Shown here: positions 1 to 8,895 of the stretch, in pieces | Layout of the letters: every line of letters begins with the position of its first letter | Numbering within the stretch: the first letter of the stretch is position 1 | Assembly: GCA_047624165.1 (NCBI GenBank) | Contig: JBLHPD010000001.1 | Location: forward strand, 8,342 to 72,341 | Length of the DNA stretch: 64,000 nt | Reading direction: 5' to 3' | From: Clostridium_AD sp047624165 | GTDB lineage: Bacteria; Bacillota; Clostridia; Clostridiales; Clostridiaceae | Program-made: the position numbers and the translations under genes | Notes under the pieces: model-generated | Databases searched by the model: none | Seen by the model: only the letters and a program-made list of their open reading frames with translations | Told to the model about the DNA's origin: nothing

Positions 1-133
1 TTTTCCCAGCATTAGTTTTTGCATTTGCTGCAGCACGATTTAAAGCTCTAGCAACAACGGTTGGGGCTTTACTTTTAAATTCACCTAGCTGTTGTTCAAC
101 CTCTCTTATCGTATTAGCATCAATAGTAATCAT
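1..133 (-). CDS. Minor tail protein Z-like (partial, 3' end outside window)
   Basis: Only the first 44 codons are in the window. The start ATG overlaps the stop of the upstream gene as ATGA, so the two are translationally coupled. The visible protein starts MITIDANTIREVEQQLG and continues with an alanine/asparagine-rich helix (VVARALNRAAANAKTNAGK). This resembles the N-terminus of lambda gpZ-family minor tail proteins, which help form the head-tail connection. Position right after the head-tail joining gene supports the call. The assignment rests on a short fragment plus gene order. Confidence 0.55.
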   Translation of the reverse strand, partial: MITIDANTIREVEQQLGEFKSKAPTVVARALNRAAANAKTNAGK

Positions 134-438
134 GACATGAATGCCTCCAATGTTATTTTATACATTTCATTATCTTCTCCAATATCATTGATGTTATATA
201 TCTCACCATCGAAATCCATTCTCTGTTCAACTACTGGTGTTTCTAAGAAGTCAGATTTTTGAGCATAAAAAAGAACGTCACCTAAGTACGTTCCATCGGC
301 TGCTTTTATTTTATTTGACTTTAACATATCACTATCCATTACAATTAATATATCTTTACCATCTACATTATGCATTTCCCCAAACTCACCAACATTAAAA
401 AAAGTTTTCATATCTGAAACAAAATAATCCTTTAACAT
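130..438 (-). CDS. Putative phage head-tail joining protein
   Basis: A 102-residue acidic protein lying between the major capsid gene and the Z-like tail gene. That is where lambda-type phages encode FII-like head-tail joining proteins, which plug the portal and make the tail attachment surface. I see no diagnostic motif, only a compact predicted beta-rich sequence. The function comes from synteny and size. Its stop overlaps the start of the next gene. Confidence 0.55.
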   Translation of the reverse strand: MLKDYFVSDMKTFFNVGEFGEMHNVDGKDILIVMDSDMLKSNKIKAADGTYLGDVLFYAQKSDFLETPVVEQRMDFDGEIYNINDIGEDNEMYKITLEAFMS

Positions 439-453
439 TTTAATTACTTCTCA

Positions 454-1500
454 CTAAAGTACAGTTGCTACTACATATGAGTCAACATCACTCTGATATG
501 GTAGTGGTCTTGCTGTTAATTTTAATGTATCAGTTTCTGTTTCATCACTTATAACATATTTGGGAACACGTTTTTCCATGTATTTCATCCATATACCTTT
601 TTCTTTTTGTGTTACGGCACCATATGCCATTGTACCTTGACCCGTCTCTGCAACAATAACAGTTCCACTTGGTAATAATTGCACTGAAGTTTCTCCTGTT
701 TTAACTAAGCATGAGTAAGCATAAAATTCCAAGTTGAATTTTGTAAATACTCCTATAAAAGTTACACCTTTACCTTTATAAGCTGGTTCCTGTCTATATC
801 CAGCTTGTGCTCTTAAATTTATAATAACTTTAACTGCTGGATTAGCCATAAATGCTTTAGCTGCATTTGGATCCATAACGACTACATTAGGTGTGCTATT
901 TGATTTCACCATGATGTTAGCTTCAATCCAATCTTCTATATTTTCCATAGGATCAACTGTTTCCACTGTCCATTTTTTTGCAGCTGTTAGAGATATCTTA
1001 TTTGTAAATCCATAATTTACATTAAATGTTCCTGATTTAGTTCCATTTTCATCTACTAAATCAATATCAAAGCCTTCACCTAACATCACTTTGGCTGAAA
1101 ACCATTCTTCCGAGCGAACGATTTGCTTATCTAAATCGATTAAATCTTGCATTAAAATTTGTGCAGCAATTTGCGCTGGAGATTTTACAGTGTACGTGTT
1201 GTCTCCTGGTTGACGTTTTGCTAAATCCTCACCTGTTAAAATTCTTTTAGGCGCAATTCTTGGTGCTGTTAATTCATTTGTGCTATATCCTTGTCTTTCG
1301 TCAATAGTTCCATTAATACGAGGAGCTACAAATGGGGCCATCTTTTCTCCACCCCTTACAATATCTACTAATACCTTTTCAGTTGGAAATGGTTTAAAAT
1401 TAGGGAAAAATGTATCCCTGATGAATGATGATGGTTCTTTAACTAACTTAATAGCCTCTAACATAGTTGTTGTTTCATAAAGATTAATTGTATTTGGCAT
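454..1500 (-). CDS. Phage major capsid protein (lambda gpE family)
   Basis: 348 residues, the usual length for the lambda E-type capsid protein, which forms the icosahedral shell. The N-terminus (MPNTINLYETTTMLEAI, then IRDTFFPNF) is typical of this family, where an N-terminal arm precedes the HK97-like fold. Family position is also right: directly downstream of the decoration protein and head protease. A GGAGG-type ribosome binding site lies just ahead of the ATG. Confidence 0.85.
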   Translation of the reverse strand: MPNTINLYETTTMLEAIKLVKEPSSFIRDTFFPNFKPFPTEKVLVDIVRGGEKMAPFVAPRINGTIDERQGYSTNELTAPRIAPKRILTGEDLAKRQPGDNTYTVKSPAQIAAQILMQDLIDLDKQIVRSEEWFSAKVMLGEGFDIDLVDENGTKSGTFNVNYGFTNKISLTAAKKWTVETVDPMENIEDWIEANIMVKSNSTPNVVVMDPNAAKAFMANPAVKVIINLRAQAGYRQEPAYKGKGVTFIGVFTKFNLEFYAYSCLVKTGETSVQLLPSGTVIVAETGQGTMAYGAVTQKEKGIWMKYMEKRVPKYVISDETETDTLKLTARPLPYQSDVDSYVVATVL

Positions 1501-1512
1501 TTTTATTCCTCC

Positions 1513-1884
1513 TTATTTCGTATAAATTCCAAGAGTTCTTAGTTCTCTTTCAAAGTTTAAAACAGTTGTATCTTCACCAGTAGTCATATGAGTAGAATTA
1601 AACTCACCACTAATATATATTGTAGCGCTTGTTTTACCTGAATCACTTAATACAACATCATCAGTTAAAATTCCATCTACTTGATCATAAATTATAGTTG
1701 TATCTGGATCTACACCAGTCGTTGTAGAATTCGCAATTTTCCCTGATATAGATATTACTGAACCTCTTATAAGAGTTCCAGTTCCTATTTCTAATTCAAT
1801 TGCTTTCACAAGTAGTGGTACTTGATTACCAGCAATAAGATTATCTAGTGTTAATGTTCCTATTTGGCTAAATGCTTGATTCAT
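1513..1884 (-). CDS. Phage head decoration protein (gpD-like)
   Basis: 123 residues, glycine/threonine/isoleucine-rich with predicted beta structure (LIRGSVISISGKIAN; ILTDDVVLSDSGKT). Size and position between the head protease and the major capsid gene match lambda gpD-type proteins, which trimerise on the capsid exterior and stabilise it after DNA packaging. Its ATG overlaps the end of the protease gene by one base, so coupled translation is likely. Confidence 0.75.
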   Translation of the reverse strand: MNQAFSQIGTLTLDNLIAGNQVPLLVKAIELEIGTGTLIRGSVISISGKIANSTTTGVDPDTTIIYDQVDGILTDDVVLSDSGKTSATIYISGEFNSTHMTTGEDTTVLNFERELRTLGIYTK

Positions 1885-3098
1885 TATTTTACACCTCCAA
1901 CTATAGTATTAGCTGCATTTACTAGTAAATTAACAGCCTCTTGCTTTGTTTCTTCCATCTCAACATTACTTGAAGATGCAGGAACATTTTTAGCGCCAGA
2001 ATTAGCTGTATCAATTTTTAAATTTTTTAAATATTCCTCTCCTTTTCCATTATCAGAAACAAATGATTCATAAGCTAAATCTTTTGCATCAATAAATGTT
2101 TCATACTTAGCTTTGTTGACTAATATAGGGTCAATTTTATTTGCAATTTTTTCTATGGCTTGAATTCTACCCCTCTCATTTTTAAGTGTATCAGCAACTA
2201 ATATTGTAGCTGCAGCATCAACCTCTGTTTTTATAACTTGATTGACTAAATTAGGATAAGCTTTTCTAAGTTCTTCTACATTTTTAATTTCCATATCTTC
2301 TTTTACCTCCTGTTTATTTTCTATTTGTTTTGTTTTTGGCAAGTTATTTTCAAGAATATTATTTACTAGCCCCTCCACTTGGCTATTATCCTTAAAAACA
2401 TTTAAAATTTTATCCAAAAAAGAAAGCGTATTAGGTTCTTTACTGTCTAATACGTTCTTTATATTTGGTCTAGTCTTAAAGTTTGATAAATCAAAGCTCA
2501 AACTATTGCTTATTAAGGTATTCCCATTTAATATAGGTGCTTTATTTGTTAATGCAGTATCAACTTTATCCGCAAAACCTTCACTGACCGCAACTGCTCC
2601 AGTCATCCATGTTTCATCATCCATCATTTTTGCAATTACTTTTTTATCCTTACCTGACTTTGATACATATGCATTAACAATACCTTCTTTTATGACATTT
2701 AAAGTATTCGCCATTTTCAAAAAATCTTTAGCTTCTCCGTCTGAACGCGCTTTTGGGTTATGAATCATTAAAAAAGATGATGAAGGAATTATTATTTCAT
2801 TCCCTGCCATTGCAATAACACTAGCCGCACTTGCTGCTAACCCATCAATTTTAACAACTACATTTGCTGGATGATCCTTTAGCATTGCATAAATCGCATG
2901 GCCTGCAAATACATCCCCACCACCTGAGTTGATTCTGACTACTAAATTTTTAATATCTCCCAGAGCTTTCAAATCTTTAGCAAATTGTTTAGAAGATATT
3001 GTATCCCCATACCATGATGATTCTGATATGTCTCCATAAAGTGTTAATTCGCCTTCTGTTCCTGATATGTTTTTAAAATTCCAAAATGGTTTATCCAT
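1884..3098 (-). CDS. Phage head maturation protease, ClpP/S49-like, with scaffold region
   Basis: 404 residues from the ATG at 3098, which follows a good AGGAGG site; an upstream in-frame ATG at 3158 lacks one. The N-terminal half is a ClpP-like serine peptidase: a SGGGDV oxyanion region, the catalytic Ser in the AASAAS segment, and the His in MIHNPK. The charged helical C-terminal half, with an internal MEIKNVEELR start-like segment, fits a nested scaffold as in lambda C/Nu3. Such proteins process portal and scaffold inside the prohead. A separate internal start for the scaffold is inference. Confidence 0.83.
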   Translation of the reverse strand: MDKPFWNFKNISGTEGELTLYGDISESSWYGDTISSKQFAKDLKALGDIKNLVVRINSGGGDVFAGHAIYAMLKDHPANVVVKIDGLAASAASVIAMAGNEIIIPSSSFLMIHNPKARSDGEAKDFLKMANTLNVIKEGIVNAYVSKSGKDKKVIAKMMDDETWMTGAVAVSEGFADKVDTALTNKAPILNGNTLISNSLSFDLSNFKTRPNIKNVLDSKEPNTLSFLDKILNVFKDNSQVEGLVNNILENNLPKTKQIENKQEVKEDMEIKNVEELRKAYPNLVNQVIKTEVDAAATILVADTLKNERGRIQAIEKIANKIDPILVNKAKYETFIDAKDLAYESFVSDNGKGEEYLKNLKIDTANSGAKNVPASSSNVEMEETKQEAVNLLVNAANTIVGGVK

Positions 3099-3120
3099 TG
3101 TTTCCTCCTTTCTGGTCTGT

Positions 3121-4713
3121 TTATAATACTGGCACTGACGCTTGTGGTTGAGCATCATTTAATAATTGGTTTTCTCTTTTAACTTGCACTAGATTCTCAT
3201 CCCAGTTACCACCAGTAATTTCAATTGTCTCCTTTTCTCTCGTAGAAAATCCCTGTGCTACTCTCAATGTAGCTGCATTAACTTCTTTGACTGGGTCGAG
3301 TTGTCCAGGAGCTGGTCCATTCCAATTTGCTTTACACCATGCTTTTTTTATTGATACATCATTAAAATACCCTGGAGCATTAATTCTTCCAAGCGCAACC
3401 GCCTCCGATAAAAACAATTCATACACTGGCTGACAAAAATCATTTGCAAACCACGTTCTACGCATCCTAAAAGCTTTCCATGCTTCAAGCAATGCAGCTC
3501 TACTTGCTGAATAAGAAGCCATAAAAGATTTTGTTAATAATTCACTTGGTATTTCAAGTGCCGCTCCTATCTGTTTTGTCATCGCTGTAACAAAAGGGTC
3601 GAATCCACTGGATGGTCTTGTAGGATCACCGAATACAACATCTTCATTCGGACCCAATACATTAATACTTCCTGCCCCCAGTTCATAAGAATTTGCATCT
3701 GTTTCCACTTTATCTTCATCTGGAAGTAAATCCGCAAACGGAATTTCATTTTTAGGAGTTGTAACTTTTATAAATGCTGTAAAGAAGGATTGAACTACTG
3801 CCGCCATTAATTCGGCTTCTGTATATCTAGTTATCTGCTTAAGGCTTTCAATTACTGGTGCTAAAAATGGAATTCCTCTATACTGTTCACATCTCTCCGA
3901 TTCCATGATATGTAATATATTAGGTTCACCTGTTAATGCTCCAAAAGCTTCAACGCGCTGCCACTTTTTCATTTGGCTTTGAACAGTAGAATCAGGATAT
4001 TGATTACAAATATGATAAGCAGTAACAGCCCCATCATTATCAATCTCTATGCCATTATAAATACGGTTTCCATTATCAGCCTTCGGAACTGTTTGCTGTA
4101 TTCCTATAGTGGAATATGTATTAGGATTACAAATTCTATCGCCTTCGATAAGATGTAACCTCATAGAATATGGCATCCATGGTTTAGTATCACTATGTTT
4201 TATTATAGCAACCCCATCACCATTTATTAGCCAAGATATTAATGCAAGTTGTTGTAATTCATAAAAATTATTTAACCTTTGGGTGTCACACCATACCGAT
4301 TCTGCCCAAAGCCCAAATTCTTTCTCAGTACTTTTTCCCCAACTCTCAGCTTTTTCTTTTGTAATATTTAAAAATTCATAATCAATTTTACATTTAAGCC
4401 TTAAGCCACTACCAATTACATTAGTTCTCTGCGTTTTAATTGCAGATGTTGCTATAGGTGCCGACATATATAAACTTCTTGATCGTTGTCGTAGTAGATC
4501 TAAATTAAAATCTATGTCTTCTAAAGGGCTTAAGCTTGTAGAGTCCCAACCCTTTAATGATTTTTTACGTCTACTAGCTCCTCCCTCAGAATATCCTGAG
4601 TTAGAGAACGACTGCATAATTTTAGATTGAGCTTTTGACTGTGCGATTTGTGCCTTTGACTTCTCAATGCTTGCTTGAACCTCTAGTTTTTTTGCTCTTT
4701 GCGCTGCATTCAA
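3121..4713 (-). CDS. Phage portal protein (lambda gpB family)
   Basis: 530 residues. Recognisable lambda-portal features are the N-terminal DLDLLR-like region with YMSAPIATSAIKTQRTNVIGSGL, and the central YRGIPFLAPVIESLKQITRYTEAELMAA block shared across this family. The portal forms the dodecameric ring at one capsid vertex through which the terminase pumps DNA. It sits between the connector-like small gene and the head protease, as expected. The N-terminus is rich in Lys/Gln/Ala and probably helical. Confidence 0.9.
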   Translation of the reverse strand: MNAAQRAKKLEVQASIEKSKAQIAQSKAQSKIMQSFSNSGYSEGGASRRKKSLKGWDSTSLSPLEDIDFNLDLLRQRSRSLYMSAPIATSAIKTQRTNVIGSGLRLKCKIDYEFLNITKEKAESWGKSTEKEFGLWAESVWCDTQRLNNFYELQQLALISWLINGDGVAIIKHSDTKPWMPYSMRLHLIEGDRICNPNTYSTIGIQQTVPKADNGNRIYNGIEIDNDGAVTAYHICNQYPDSTVQSQMKKWQRVEAFGALTGEPNILHIMESERCEQYRGIPFLAPVIESLKQITRYTEAELMAAVVQSFFTAFIKVTTPKNEIPFADLLPDEDKVETDANSYELGAGSINVLGPNEDVVFGDPTRPSSGFDPFVTAMTKQIGAALEIPSELLTKSFMASYSASRAALLEAWKAFRMRRTWFANDFCQPVYELFLSEAVALGRINAPGYFNDVSIKKAWCKANWNGPAPGQLDPVKEVNAATLRVAQGFSTREKETIEITGGNWDENLVQVKRENQLLNDAQPQASVPVL

Positions 4714-4730
4714 ATTTATTCACCTCCTTT

Positions 4731-4967
4731 CTAAATGTCCCTTGGAGTAATTCTATATGCTTTTCTTAGCCCATTACCCTGTAATTGAGCTTTTAGTTCA
4801 TCAACTTTGTTTTCTAAGACATCAATTTGATCTCTTATTAGGCCTAAGTTAGCTCTCGTAAGTGACCGAGTTCCAATAGTATATGCCTGTCCTGAAAGAA
4901 CTGCTAATTCTGCATCATAATAGACCGCAAGTCTTGCTTCTGATCTTGCTAATTTTTCATTTACCAT
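4731..4967 (-). CDS. Small head-tail connector protein, DUF6148/gpW-like
   Basis: 78 residues with the segment GQAYTIGTRSLTRANLGLIRDQID. This pattern is typical of small Firmicutes phage proteins (DUF6148) encoded between the large terminase and portal, the position of lambda gpW. A connector or head-completion role is inferred from position. The C-terminal half is a predicted helix, VLENKVDELKAQ. Confidence 0.65.
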   Translation of the reverse strand: MVNEKLARSEARLAVYYDAELAVLSGQAYTIGTRSLTRANLGLIRDQIDVLENKVDELKAQLQGNGLRKAYRITPRDI

Positions 4968-4980
4968 TTAATCACCACCC

Positions 4981-6837
4981 TTAATACTCACTGCTTCTCT
5001 TGACTACTCCATGACGTTTCTGTTGCACCTTTGGCTTTACTATTTTTTTATCATCGATAAGAATATCACTAAACCTTTTTTCTAGCTCATCATAGTTAGG
5101 TTTAAGCATTTCCTTAGCGGCTAACGCATAGTTTCTAGTATCAAGTGCTTCATTTCTTCCACCAGAGCTTATCTTTTTCCATACATATCGTTTTACACCT
5201 TTAACAACTTCAAGCACTTGTTGCTCCGATAATAAACAATGGAAATAGTTTTTATTATATCCTCTATTTTCATTGCTTGGGAAGTGACAATAGCGCGGGC
5301 CCTTTTCTTTCACTTGCAATGCTGACATTATAGTAGTTTTACCATCGTCAACTCCAAGAAGAACTAGCAGATTTTTACCTTTAGTATTCCTGGTCAACTT
5401 ATCTATGATTGGAATACCGTTTCCACCACGACCTTTAATTGCAAATATTCTTCTCTGCTCATTTTTCTTGCAGTATTCGTAGACCTTAGTTGTGTAATGG
5501 CCACCGGAATCAATAAAAGTGCACCAAACCTTAAGACCTAATCCACTTTCAAATTTAAATATTTTATTAAGTCTATCATCAAGCATTTGCCAAGTGGAGG
5601 CATCATCAGGTTTTCCTACAACGATTCCATATTCAATACCCCATGATTCATCGTCTTTACCCCAACCAGTAATTTCATATTCAAGTCTATCATCTTGAGT
5701 ATCTACACCACAGGTTAAGATCAATACTCCAGCGGGTAGTTCTGCGTCATATTCTTCTCTTCGATTAACAAAGTAATCCTCGTCTTCATTGGTCAACTTT
5801 TCTTTATAAGGTAGACCAAATAAAGTATTTTCTACAACCTTTAATTTCTCAGGATCCTTTTTAGCTTCAAGCTTTTCTTTTATTATTGCTTCCCAAGTGT
5901 AAAAGGGGGAGTAAAAAGCATTAAGGTTGAAGCTTCTAGTACCTCTTATCTGTGGAGCCTCAGCAATCCACTCTCCTGGTTGTCTTTTCCAAGTCTGTTC
6001 TGTACTAAAACAGCCACAGTTTGGACATGTAAATGTAATTTCTGCTACTTCAACTACCGTAGGAGCAACCCATTTATGCTTATATCTCATTCCATAGTAA
6101 TCTAAATAAACATAATCACCACAGTCAGGACACTTTAAGCAGTACCGCTCTTTTGTTCCTTTGTTATACTCGTCCTCAATTCTAGATGCACCTTGAACAG
6201 TGGGAGTAGATACATAAATCTTCTTACGATTCCAATACGTAATGGATCGCTTTTCAGCCAAAGCAATTGGATCGCCTTCAGTGCCGGCGGATATAGGGAA
6301 TCTATCAATCTCATCACACAACAAAATCCTCATAGGCCTAGATGCTAAATCACTTGGGCTATTCGCACCAACAACAACTATCAAACCACCAGGAAATTTC
6401 TTATGCAATGTACTATTATCACCATCTCTTGCTTTAGGATCAGCAACGCGTTCTGCTAATTCTGGAGTATCTCTTATCATTGGTGCAAGCCGGTCTTTAC
6501 TCCAATCTTTTGCAATTGGGTCCTTATTAGGTACTACAACCATAATGGCGGATGGGTCTTGGTGTATGTAATAACCAGCAATATTTAACTCTATTGCAGT
6601 TTTACCAAGTTGGGCACTCCACATCATTACTACCTTTTCAACCGTTGGGTCAGTTACTGCATCCATCACTTCTCTTTGATAAGGTGCTCTGTCAGTTCTC
6701 CATCTTCCAGGCTCAGCTGAATCCTCAGAAGAAAGTATTCTGTACTTATCTGCCCATTGGCTTACACTTAATTGTGGTGGAGGGGACCAAGCCTTATTAA
6801 TTTTTTGAAATAGCTTAAGAGTATTTTTTTTACTCAT
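4981..6837 (-). CDS. Phage terminase large subunit (GpA family)
   Basis: About 618 residues from the ATG at 6837, which overlaps the end of the small subunit gene; an in-frame ATG at 6855 is also possible. Order of features: a Walker A-like SAQLGKT near residue 70, Walker B ILLCDEIDRF near 175, the coupling motif STPT near 205, two Cys-X2-Cys pairs (CLKCPDCG and CPNCGC) that suggest a zinc site, then a nuclease-like CGVDTQDDRLE. This is the packaging motor and endonuclease that cuts concatemers at cos and translocates DNA. Confidence 0.93.
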   Translation of the reverse strand: MSKKNTLKLFQKINKAWSPPPQLSVSQWADKYRILSSEDSAEPGRWRTDRAPYQREVMDAVTDPTVEKVVMMWSAQLGKTAIELNIAGYYIHQDPSAIMVVVPNKDPIAKDWSKDRLAPMIRDTPELAERVADPKARDGDNSTLHKKFPGGLIVVVGANSPSDLASRPMRILLCDEIDRFPISAGTEGDPIALAEKRSITYWNRKKIYVSTPTVQGASRIEDEYNKGTKERYCLKCPDCGDYVYLDYYGMRYKHKWVAPTVVEVAEITFTCPNCGCFSTEQTWKRQPGEWIAEAPQIRGTRSFNLNAFYSPFYTWEAIIKEKLEAKKDPEKLKVVENTLFGLPYKEKLTNEDEDYFVNRREEYDAELPAGVLILTCGVDTQDDRLEYEITGWGKDDESWGIEYGIVVGKPDDASTWQMLDDRLNKIFKFESGLGLKVWCTFIDSGGHYTTKVYEYCKKNEQRRIFAIKGRGGNGIPIIDKLTRNTKGKNLLVLLGVDDGKTTIMSALQVKEKGPRYCHFPSNENRGYNKNYFHCLLSEQQVLEVVKGVKRYVWKKISSGGRNEALDTRNYALAAKEMLKPNYDELEKRFSDILIDDKKIVKPKVQQKRHGVVKRSSEY

Positions 6838-7372
6838 CTTCCTCTTCACCTTCATCCACTACAACAGAAACATTACTAAATAATTCTTTGTTATAGTCAA
6901 CAAGCTCCTCAAGTGTTTCATAGACAACCTTTTGAAGTATACTTTGAATCATTGGTATGTCTGCATAACCAATAATCATTGGAGCAGCCTTTGCTGGTAT
7001 CCCAAGAAGCTTTGCCTTTGCATTAGTAATCATATCCACCATTACGTTCTCAACATCTATTGCTCTATGCATTTCGCCTTTCATAACTTTGAATTGCAAA
7101 TCTGCTTTTTCCCTTTTAACTTTTTCATGCAAAGCTCTTTCAATTTCGTAGTCAATTTTTGAGCCTTGCTTATTAGAATCCGCTTCCGTTTTTTGACGTA
7201 GATATGTGCAATAATGTTGTATTGTTTTTACAAGTTCGTACTTACCTCTTGCCTTAGTATTTATTATTCCTTCCTGAACTAGCTGACGAACTCTCCTGTC
7301 AGTAATACCAAGGATTGTTGCAAGTGTAATACTGTTAACAACGGTAATATCTAAGTTATCATTTTTTGCCAT
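6830..7372 (-). CDS. Phage terminase small subunit (Nu1-like)
   Basis: 180 residues from the ATG at 7372, chosen because AGGATGG precedes it. The N-terminal helix-turn-helix (LATILGITDRRVRQLVQEGII) resembles the winged helix of lambda Nu1, which binds cos DNA; the acidic C-terminal tail (EGEEEDE) likely contacts the large subunit. It lies directly upstream of the large terminase and downstream of a stretch that may contain cos. Confidence 0.85.
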   Translation of the reverse strand: MAKNDNLDITVVNSITLATILGITDRRVRQLVQEGIINTKARGKYELVKTIQHYCTYLRQKTEADSNKQGSKIDYEIERALHEKVKREKADLQFKVMKGEMHRAIDVENVMVDMITNAKAKLLGIPAKAAPMIIGYADIPMIQSILQKVVYETLEELVDYNKELFSNVSVVVDEGEEEDE

Positions 7373-7550
7373 TTGCAACCATCCTTTCAATATTATTTTC
7401 AGTCCCAAAATAGGAAGGAAGTGCCCTGTATTTTTCCGGTCAAACTTTTCAACTTTCGGGTGTCGCTAGCTCCGTAAGCCTTTCAGCCCTCCCGGAAGTA
7501 CCTTTTACATTTTCTAACACCCATTTCACTATGACATTTGTCTATTGCCA
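7373..7550 (-). other. Non-coding gap upstream of terminase; cos candidate
   Basis: About 180 bases without a gene between a zinc-ribbon gene and the small terminase. It contains a stretch (about 7436-7502) less AT-rich than its surroundings with repeated CCGG-type words (TTTTCCGG, CTCCCGGAAG). In lambda-type phages the packaging site cos lies immediately upstream of the Nu1 gene. No cos motif can be recognised directly, so this is a positional suggestion. Confidence 0.3.
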
Positions 7551-7769
7551 TTATCTTCTCTGTTGTATAGCACCCTTACATCTTCTGTAACTATGCTCGC
7601 TCATACATTCCTTTAGACTATCTGATACCTTATCAGTCTGCACTCTCTTACTATTACAATAAGGACACACTAAGTATCTATCCTTAACCATTGCCATTAC
7701 GTCTTCACTCAGCAACACGAACTCTTTACCACATGTTCTACACTTATAACTTGCATAGATACTTAGCAT
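7551..7769 (-). CDS. Small zinc-ribbon protein, hypothetical
   Basis: 72 residues with two Cys-X2-Cys knuckles (CRTCGKEF near residue 10 and CPYCNSKR near 35), the layout of a zinc ribbon, followed by a basic Cys-containing tail. Small proteins of this type are common upstream of terminases in Firmicutes phages, often near HNH genes; no HNH domain is present here. Function unknown. Confidence 0.65.
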   Translation of the reverse strand: MLSIYASYKCRTCGKEFVLLSEDVMAMVKDRYLVCPYCNSKRVQTDKVSDSLKECMSEHSYRRCKGAIQQRR

Positions 7770-7800
7770 ATTCTCACCCCAATTCTATATATGGTATTAG

Positions 7801-7818
7801 TTATCCACACTATCCACA
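7801..7818. promoter_or_regulatory. Tandem DnaA-box-like sites
   Basis: A perfect DnaA-box word TTATCCACA (7801-7809) is followed without gap by CTATCCACA (7810-7818), one base off. A partial inverted match (TTGATAAC) lies about 15 bases further on. The site sits in the 196-base gap between the zinc-ribbon gene and the late regulator. Binding of host DnaA is inferred from the word match only. Confidence 0.45.
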
Positions 7819-7847
7819 ATATGTTGTTGATAACCTTTATTACATGA

Positions 7848-7890
7848 AAAAAGCACCAGGAATTCATTAAAGAATTTCCCAATGCTTTTT
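7848..7890 (-). terminator. Rho-independent terminator after late regulator gene
   Basis: An A-rich/T-rich hairpin: AAAAAGCA pairs with TGCTTTTT, and an inner GGAAATTC pairs with GAATTCC, on the minus strand followed by T-rich sequence. It lies between the stop of the regulator gene (7966) and the zinc-ribbon gene, and could work in both directions. Confidence 0.7.
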
Positions 7891-7965
7891 ATTTACAATT
7901 TATAATAGTATCATTCTAGCACCTTTGGATTATCATGTAAATAACACGTTTTTATCATGCTTTTA

Positions 7966-8472
7966 TCACAGTGCATCTATCCCAAATAAATATACTCCTA
8001 AGTCTTGCACCATCTCATTTTTCCACCTTCTTGCAGTTATCTCTGAACAGTATAATTCCGCTGCTATCATATTGAATGGTACATTTTGTAAATAATGTTT
8101 TTCCAATACTTCATACTTATTCACCTGTTCTTTTCTAATGCAATCATCTTTAAGTGCCTTTAATGCTGCTTGGATATGAGAAACCATAATCATTGTCCTA
8201 AATTTGCTTCGTCTTATTGACAGTATAAACAGTTTATCATTGGATTCTATACTTTCACATGAATTTTCATCAGCTTCATCAAGCTCTATATAATCTAAGT
8301 TATCCACTGCTTCTTCATAATGTCTACTAAGATTATTATAATTACTTAGAAGTAATTTTGTGTTATGAATTACTTTAGTTTTTGCTTCTTCTTGCTTTTT
8401 GCTATCAAACTCTTTAATAGCCAATGTTACTGCCTTTTTTATTACTTCATCAAAGTTTGCAGAATATCTCAT
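7966..8472 (-). CDS. ArpU/RinA-like phage late transcription regulator
   Basis: 168 residues. The C-terminal part (EVLEKHYLQNVPFNMIAAELYCSEITARRWKNEMVQDLGVYLFG) is a sigma-region-4-like helix-turn-helix, as in ArpU/LmaC/RinA regulators that switch on the packaging and structural genes. The location between the replication module and the terminase genes fits that role. The N-terminal half is helical and charged with no known domain. Confidence 0.72.
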   Translation of the reverse strand: MRYSANFDEVIKKAVTLAIKEFDSKKQEEAKTKVIHNTKLLLSNYNNLSRHYEEAVDNLDYIELDEADENSCESIESNDKLFILSIRRSKFRTMIMVSHIQAALKALKDDCIRKEQVNKYEVLEKHYLQNVPFNMIAAELYCSEITARRWKNEMVQDLGVYLFGIDAL

Positions 8473-8496
8473 TTTATCACTCCTTAGTCGCTTATA

Positions 8497-8649
8497 TTAG
8501 TTTAGTTTCTTAATACGTTCCTGAACGATTTTCTTTTCTGCCTCCAGTTTAGCTTTGAGTGTCCATTTCTTATCCCAAATAGCCTTTTTAATATCTATAT
8601 TGATTTGATCTATTCTACCTAAGTACATATCCTTATAATCTATTTTCAT
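8497..8649 (-). CDS. Small coiled-coil protein, hypothetical (50 aa)
   Basis: A 50-residue open frame from the ATG at 8649, preceded by AAGGAGG at ideal spacing. The product (starting MKIDYKDMYLGRIDQ) is charged and almost fully helical, with KAKLEAEKKIVQERIKKLN at the end. It lies between the late regulator and another small helical gene, all tightly spaced. Function unknown; the ribosome binding site and spacing are the reason to call it. Confidence 0.6.
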   Translation of the reverse strand: MKIDYKDMYLGRIDQINIDIKKAIWDKKWTLKAKLEAEKKIVQERIKKLN

Positions 8650-8659
8650 ATGAGCCTCC

Positions 8660-8875
8660 TTAAATCTTAAAACCATTTATCAATTCATCTTTGGTGGCAC
8701 CTTTTATTCCATTACCAATTTCACTAAGCTCTTTAGTTATTTTATTAAACTCTGGAATATAACTTTTTTCTATGGTGATAAGTTTTATATTTTTATTATT
8801 TAAATACAGACAAGCTTTTTTCTCTCTCTGGAGAAGTGAATTATATTTTTTCTTTAAAATGGTTTGATTGTCCAT
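8660..8875 (-). CDS. Small hypothetical phage protein (71 aa)
   Basis: 71 residues, charged, mainly helical, with a good GGAGG site ahead of the ATG. The N-terminus (MDNQTILKKKYNSLLQREKKACLYL) suggests a short coiled coil. It starts directly next to the iteron region, so it would be the first gene transcribed away from the putative origin. I do not recognise a family. Confidence 0.6.
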   Translation of the reverse strand: MDNQTILKKKYNSLLQREKKACLYLNNKNIKLITIEKSYIPEFNKITKELSEIGNGIKGATKDELINGFKI

Positions 8876-8895
8876 AAATTACCTCCATTTTAGTT

